Shown: one piece after another, positions 63,483 to 64,000 of the stretch | Layout of the letters: each line of letters opens with the position of its first letter | How positions within the stretch are numbered: position 1 is the first letter of the stretch | Assembly: GCF_029369745.1 (NCBI RefSeq) | Contig: NZ_CP120210.1 | Span: 3,038,001-3,102,000 of the forward strand | Length of the DNA stretch: 64,000 bases | Direction: 5' to 3' | Source: Amycolatopsis sp. QT-25 | Lineage (GTDB): Bacteria > Actinomycetota > Actinomycetes > Mycobacteriales > Pseudonocardiaceae | The notes under the pieces: generated by a model | What the model was told of the DNA's origin: nothing | Database searches by the model: none | The model's input: only the letters and a program-made list of their open reading frames with translations | Position numbers and translations under genes: made by a program

Positions 63483-64000
63483 TGCGCACGGCGACCACGG
63501 TCGAGGCCTCGCGCGGCTGGCGGGAAACGCTGGAGTTCGTGCTGGAGGCGGAAAAGCTCGGTCTCGACGACTGCTGGGTCGCCGAGGCGTGGGGTTCGGA
63601 CGCGCCGTCCGTACTCGGTTACCTCGCCGCGCGGACCGAGCGGATCCGGCTCGGCTCGGGGATCATCCAGCTCGGCACGCGGACCCCGGTGGCGATCGCG
63701 CAGGCCGCGCTGACGCTCTCGGACCTGTCCGATGGCCGGTTCGCCCTCGGGCTCGGCGCTTCGGGACCGCAGGTGATCGAGGGGCTCCACGGCATTTCGT
63801 TCGCCCGGCCGCTGACGCGGATGCGGGAAACGGTCGCGATCATCCGCCAGGCGTTCGCGGGGGAGAAGATCTCGTTTTCCGGCAAGGAGTTCGAGATCCC
63901 GCTGCCGGGGGAGAGCAGGCCGATGCGGCTGTCGTCGGCGCCGAATCCACACATTCCGGTCCACCTGGCCACGCTCTCGCCGAAATTGCTGGAACTGACC
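63482..64000 (+). CDS. LLM-class F420-dependent oxidoreductase (5' part)
   Basis: The first 173 codons of a luciferase-like F420/FMN oxidoreductase; the gene leaves the window on the right. It opens MRTATTVEASRGWRETLEFV and carries GLDDCWVAEAWGSDAPSVLGYLAART, IRLGSGIIQLGTRTPVAIAQAALTL and the later GKEFEIPLPG. Start codon ATG overlaps the SRPBCC stop by one base (TGATG), so the pair is coupled and likely acts on the same pathway. Confidence 0.92.
   Translation, partial: MRTATTVEASRGWRETLEFVLEAEKLGLDDCWVAEAWGSDAPSVLGYLAARTERIRLGSGIIQLGTRTPVAIAQAALTLSDLSDGRFALGLGASGPQVIEGLHGISFARPLTRMRETVAIIRQAFAGEKISFSGKEFEIPLPGESRPMRLSSAPNPHIPVHLATLSPKLLELT

Overview
The window is high-GC actinobacterial DNA. 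Several features point to Pseudonocardiales and most likely Amycolatopsis: strongly GC-biased third codon positions, an SsgA-family sporulation protein, an F420-dependent glucose-6-phosphate dehydrogenase with other F420-type luciferase-like oxidoreductases, DUF5313- and DUF6292-like proteins, an actinobacterial LigC, a bacterial nitric oxide synthase, and a eukaryote-like single-chain acetyl-CoA carboxylase. The genus is an inference; no rRNA or marker gene is present. I saw no tRNA, rRNA, intact insertion sequence, prophage or CRISPR array. Most of the window is chromosomal housekeeping and accessory metabolism in short operons. Layout: 1-9.7 kb holds the N-terminal part of a large AAA regulator, a cytochrome P450, an AlkB-like dioxygenase, a hydrolase, an RluA-type pseudouridine synthase, a MarR regulator facing a DUF5313 gene, an orphan type II thioesterase and a luciferase-like oxidoreductase. 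9.6-20.6 kb holds a DHA2 exporter, a DUF1015 protein, ligC with the stub of a lost LigD-type polymerase gene, a CobW/COG0523 GTPase, nitric oxide synthase followed by a flavodoxin, and a secreted sialidase. 20.6-29.7 kb holds a Crp regulator, a MocR regulator facing a DMT transporter, an MFS exporter, a YeiH-type transporter facing its LysR regulator, ctaD and a DUF151 protein. 29.8-35.3 kb is one 1,829-residue acyl/acetyl-CoA carboxylase. 35.3-36.5 kb is gene-free and carries a repeat cluster. 36.5-44.8 kb holds a diguanylate cyclase, three tandem micro-ORFs, an MFS transporter, a GlxA-type regulator, small enzymes, a second Crp regulator, an SOS-controlled dinB and rnhA. 44.8-50.3 kb holds a secreted protein, an AfsQ1/CseB-like two-component operon with a lipoprotein, a PAP2 phosphatase and a second diguanylate cyclase. 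50.4-64 kb holds a second P450, an XRE/NB-ARC/TPR regulator, an EamA transporter, an acetyltransferase, a formaldehyde-dehydrogenase-like enzyme, a CBS protein, fgd, an SsgA-like protein, a TPR protein with a coupled 18-codon ORF, an HxlR regulator, a SRPBCC protein and a partial luciferase-like oxidoreductase. The most unusual signal is at 37927-38112: three consecutive very short ORFs, each behind an exceptionally strong Shine-Dalgarno sequence, encoding MQDNNW, MRDNNWT and MRDNNWTTRRDNNWT. They sit alone between a divergent diguanylate cyclase and a convergent MFS transporter, with no larger gene downstream on the same strand. They look like genuine micropeptide genes, not leader peptides, and I know of no described system that matches them. 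Other non-coding signals are a hairpin repeat cluster at 35778-36314, long perfect palindromes between convergent genes (13620, 18198, 29694, 48705), and a conserved element found just downstream of two unrelated genes (5121 and 51735).
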